NCBI RefSeq assembly: GCF_001439695.1
Contig: NZ_JYLL01000027.1
Location: forward strand, 20,646-84,645
DNA length: 64,000 nucleotides
Direction: 5' to 3'
From: Pseudomonas veronii
Lineage (GTDB): Bacteria; Pseudomonadota; Gammaproteobacteria; Pseudomonadales; Pseudomonadaceae
The notes beneath the pieces were generated by a model, which saw only the letters and a program-made list of their open reading frames with translations, ran no database searches and was not told the DNA's origin. Made by a program: the position numbers and the translations under genes. Of the stretch, positions 62,337 through 64,000 are shown piece after piece. Position 1 is the first letter of the stretch. Each line of letters opens with the position of its first letter.

Positions 62337-62357
62337 AAGGCGAGTACGGATTGGCGC

Positions 62358-63563
62358 TCAGTCAGCCGGGCAGCGGTTGCGGCGCAGCGACAGGTAAAAC
62401 ATCGCCAGCGCGGCGATGACAATGCCGGGTGCCGAGGCCATCATCACGCCCGTGGTGCCCGTGCCCAGTGCGAGCATCTTGCCGGCCACCAACGGGCCGC
62501 TCATCGCACCCAACCGGCCAATGGCGACGGCGCTGCCGACGCCCGTGGCGCGAATTGACGGACGATAGAAATGCGGGGCCAAGGCATACAGCACACATTG
62601 CCCGCCCGTGGCGAAGAACCCGGCGACGAAGCCGGCCGCCAGCATGCTGTGCCATTGGGTGGCCATGCCCAGCGCAGTCAGTGACGCGAGGATGCCGAGG
62701 TAAATCAGCGCCGACAACGCCCAGGCCGGCAGGCGATCCATGACCCAGCCCAGCAACAACGTGCCGGCCGCCGCGCCAAATTGCAGCGCGAGCATCACCC
62801 AGCTGGCCTGAGAACCGCTGAAGCCTTGGCCGACCAACAGGCTCGGCAGCCAGTTGATCAGGATGTAAACCACCATGAGCGTAAAGAAGTAGCTGACCCA
62901 GATCATCACGGTCGGCCATGCCGCGCCCCCGCGGAACAGCCCGCTGGCCACACTGATCGGCGCGGCGTCGCGCACGCTGCGAAACGCCGCGGATTCCGGC
63001 AGATAAACCCCCAGCAGCGGCACGATCAGCAGCGGCACGATACCGCCGACGTAGAACACCACTTGCCAGCCGCCGGCCAGTTGCGCGATGCCAATGCTGG
63101 CCGCCAGCGCCGCGCCCAGGGGCACGCCGCAATACATCAGGCTCACGGCGCTGCCACGCAGGCGTGGGCCAGCCACTTCACTGGTCAGCGCGATCAGGTT
63201 AGGCAATGCCGCGCCCAGGCCGACGCCTGTGAGGCAGCGCGCAACCAGCAGGCTGTTGAAGTCCCAGGCCATGGTCGTGACCAGCGAGAACAATCCGAAT
63301 AGGGCCACCGAGGCCATCAACACCCGTTTGCGGCCGATGCGATCAGCCAGCAAACCGCCGAGAAACGCTCCGGGCAGCAGGCCGAAAATGCCGGCGCTGA
63401 AGACCCAGCCCATGTGTAGTTTGTCCAGTTGGAACGCTGCCGCCATGCCTTGGGCGGCGATGCCCGAGGCTTGCAGGTCGAGGCCTTCCATCAGGGCGAC
63501 GAGGAAGCACAGACCGATGGTCCGCGCCATGTACAACGGTGTCAGCACGTTTAGCGATGTCAT
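62358..63563 (-). CDS. mhpT: MFS 3-(3-hydroxyphenyl)propionate-type transporter MhpT
   Basis: 401 residues from ATG 63563 (MTSLNV). It has 12 membrane helices with GLCFLVALMEGLDLQASGIAA in helix 1, GGLLADRIGRKRVLMASVALFG in the 2-3 loop and RATGVGSAVAIGRLGAMSGPLVAGKMLALGTGTTGVM near the end. These runs follow E. coli MhpT closely as I recall it. Placement directly after an MhpE-type aldolase gene supports import of 3-hydroxyphenylpropionate or a relative. The frame is open to 63644, but that extension lacks a start with a ribosome site. Confidence 0.87.
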   Translation of the reverse strand: MTSLNVLTPLYMARTIGLCFLVALMEGLDLQASGIAAQGMAAAFQLDKLHMGWVFSAGIFGLLPGAFLGGLLADRIGRKRVLMASVALFGLFSLVTTMAWDFNSLLVARCLTGVGLGAALPNLIALTSEVAGPRLRGSAVSLMYCGVPLGAALAASIGIAQLAGGWQVVFYVGGIVPLLIVPLLGVYLPESAAFRSVRDAAPISVASGLFRGGAAWPTVMIWVSYFFTLMVVYILINWLPSLLVGQGFSGSQASWVMLALQFGAAAGTLLLGWVMDRLPAWALSALIYLGILASLTALGMATQWHSMLAAGFVAGFFATGGQCVLYALAPHFYRPSIRATGVGSAVAIGRLGAMSGPLVAGKMLALGTGTTGVMMASAPGIVIAALAMFYLSLRRNRCPAD

Positions 63564-63575
63564 GGGAAATACCCG

Positions 63576-63587
63576 TTTTATTGTTGT
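63576..63587 (-). promoter_or_regulatory. A-rich CA motif before mhpT
   Basis: Minus-strand ACAACAATAAAA, identical over 12 bases to the motif before the next gene (62295-62306), 12 bases before the mhpT ATG. Confidence 0.5.
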
Positions 63588-63599
63588 AATGGGCACAGC

Positions 63600-63634
63600 A
63601 AAACCGTCCGGCCGCTGCGTGGGCGACCGGACGG
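63600..63634 (-). terminator. Hairpin with short U run between mhpE and mhpT
   Basis: Minus strand: CCGTCCGG, 15-base loop region, CCGGACGG, then TTTTGC. It is a plausible partial terminator or attenuator that would lower transporter expression relative to the enzyme genes. Confidence 0.5.
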
Positions 63635-63647
63635 GGGGATGCACGGT

Positions 63648-64000
63648 TCAGCGTTTGAGCAGGTCCAGCGCGACGTCGACGATCATGTCTTCCTGGCCGC
63701 CGACCATCCGGCGTTTGCCCAGCTCGACGAGGATGTCCACGGTCTTCAAACCGTACTTGGCCGCAGCGATTTCGGCATGGCGCAGGAAGCTCGAATAGAC
63801 CCCGGCATACCCCAGCGCCAGGGACTCGCGGTCGACCCGCACCGGCCGATCCTGCAACGGGCGCACGATGTCGTCCGCTGCGTCCATCAAGGTGTAGAGG
63901 TCGGTGCCGTGGTTCCAGCCCAGGCGTTCGGCGGCGGCGATGAACACTTCCAGCGGCGCGTTGCCGGCCCCGGCGCCCATGCCGGCGAGGCTGGCGTCGA
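63648..64000 (-). CDS. mhpE: 4-Hydroxy-2-oxovalerate aldolase, C-terminal part
   Basis: The gene runs off the window edge; about 117 C-terminal residues are seen. DASLAGMGAGAGNAPLEVFIAAAERLGW is the conserved metal-site/barrel end of the DmpG/MhpE family, and the C-terminal helical communication domain follows (LALGYAGVYSSFLRHAEIAAAKYGLKTVDILVELGKRRMVGGQEDMIVDVAL). This enzyme cleaves 4-hydroxy-2-oxovalerate to pyruvate and acetaldehyde, in complex with an acetaldehyde dehydrogenase that should be encoded just beyond the edge. Confidence 0.92.
   Translation of the reverse strand, partial: DASLAGMGAGAGNAPLEVFIAAAERLGWNHGTDLYTLMDAADDIVRPLQDRPVRVDRESLALGYAGVYSSFLRHAEIAAAKYGLKTVDILVELGKRRMVGGQEDMIVDVALDLLKR

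Overview
The window looks like chromosome from a Pseudomonas of the fluorescens/putida kind. It is GC-rich and densely coded, with several OprD-type porins, a BaeSR-linked RND pump, FecI/FecR iron signalling, and a hydroxycinnamate operon in the order ech-vdh-fcs-thiolase-acyl-CoA dehydrogenase beside vanAB/vanR. I see no tRNA, rRNA, prophage, insertion sequence or CRISPR array.

Layout. (1) 1-5.7 kb: ordinary accessory genes. These are the tail of a universal stress protein, a collapsed phosphoribosyltransferase/hydrolase remnant, a VOC protein, a succinate-semialdehyde-type dehydrogenase, AdhP, a LysE exporter and an SDR. (2) 5.8-14.5 kb: a BaeR/BaeS two-component system divergent from a complete RND tripartite pump, followed by an MlaA-type protein. 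(3) 14.6-25.3 kb: an iron-siderophore island. It has an ABC importer, a TonB receptor with a signalling (STN) domain, FecR, FecI, an MFS transporter, and a second, closely related TonB receptor without the STN domain. Both receptor genes carry the same upstream element. (4) 25.5-30 kb: a NylB-like serine hydrolase, an outer-membrane porin and an orphan polyamine-type binding protein, then a TetR regulator.

(5) 30-49 kb: lignin-phenolic catabolism. A sigma-54 activator with XylR_N/V4R sensing domains faces a -24/-12 promoter driving an aromatic aldehyde dehydrogenase, calA (coniferyl alcohol dehydrogenase) and an SphA-type channel. Next come an MFS aromatic transporter and an OprD porin. A MarR repressor diverges from ech-vdh-fcs (ferulate to vanillin to vanillate) with two CoA-enzyme genes behind. 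Last are vanR and vanBA (vanillate to protocatechuate). Together they would take coniferyl alcohol to ferulate, vanillin, vanillate and protocatechuate. (6) 49.5-60.9 kb: a LysR gene, then a co-directional run of esterase, peptide-type ABC importer, OprD porin, omega-aminotransferase and aldehyde dehydrogenase. This has the shape of an uptake-and-deamination module for an amino-containing, possibly conjugated, substrate. (7) 61-64 kb: an OprD porin, MhpT and the end of mhpE on the minus strand, the near edge of a 3-hydroxyphenylpropionate-type meta-cleavage cluster lying beyond the window.

Regulation is unusually readable: a near-consensus sigma-70 promoter under a MarR-type inverted repeat at ech; a perfect 20-bp VanR-type palindrome over the vanA -10; a sigma-54 promoter with upstream inverted repeats; three 12-bp tandem repeats before vanR; and repeated A-rich AANAANAA motifs (Hfq/Crc type) in front of transporter and catabolic genes. 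All functions are inferred from sequence read by eye; no database search was run.
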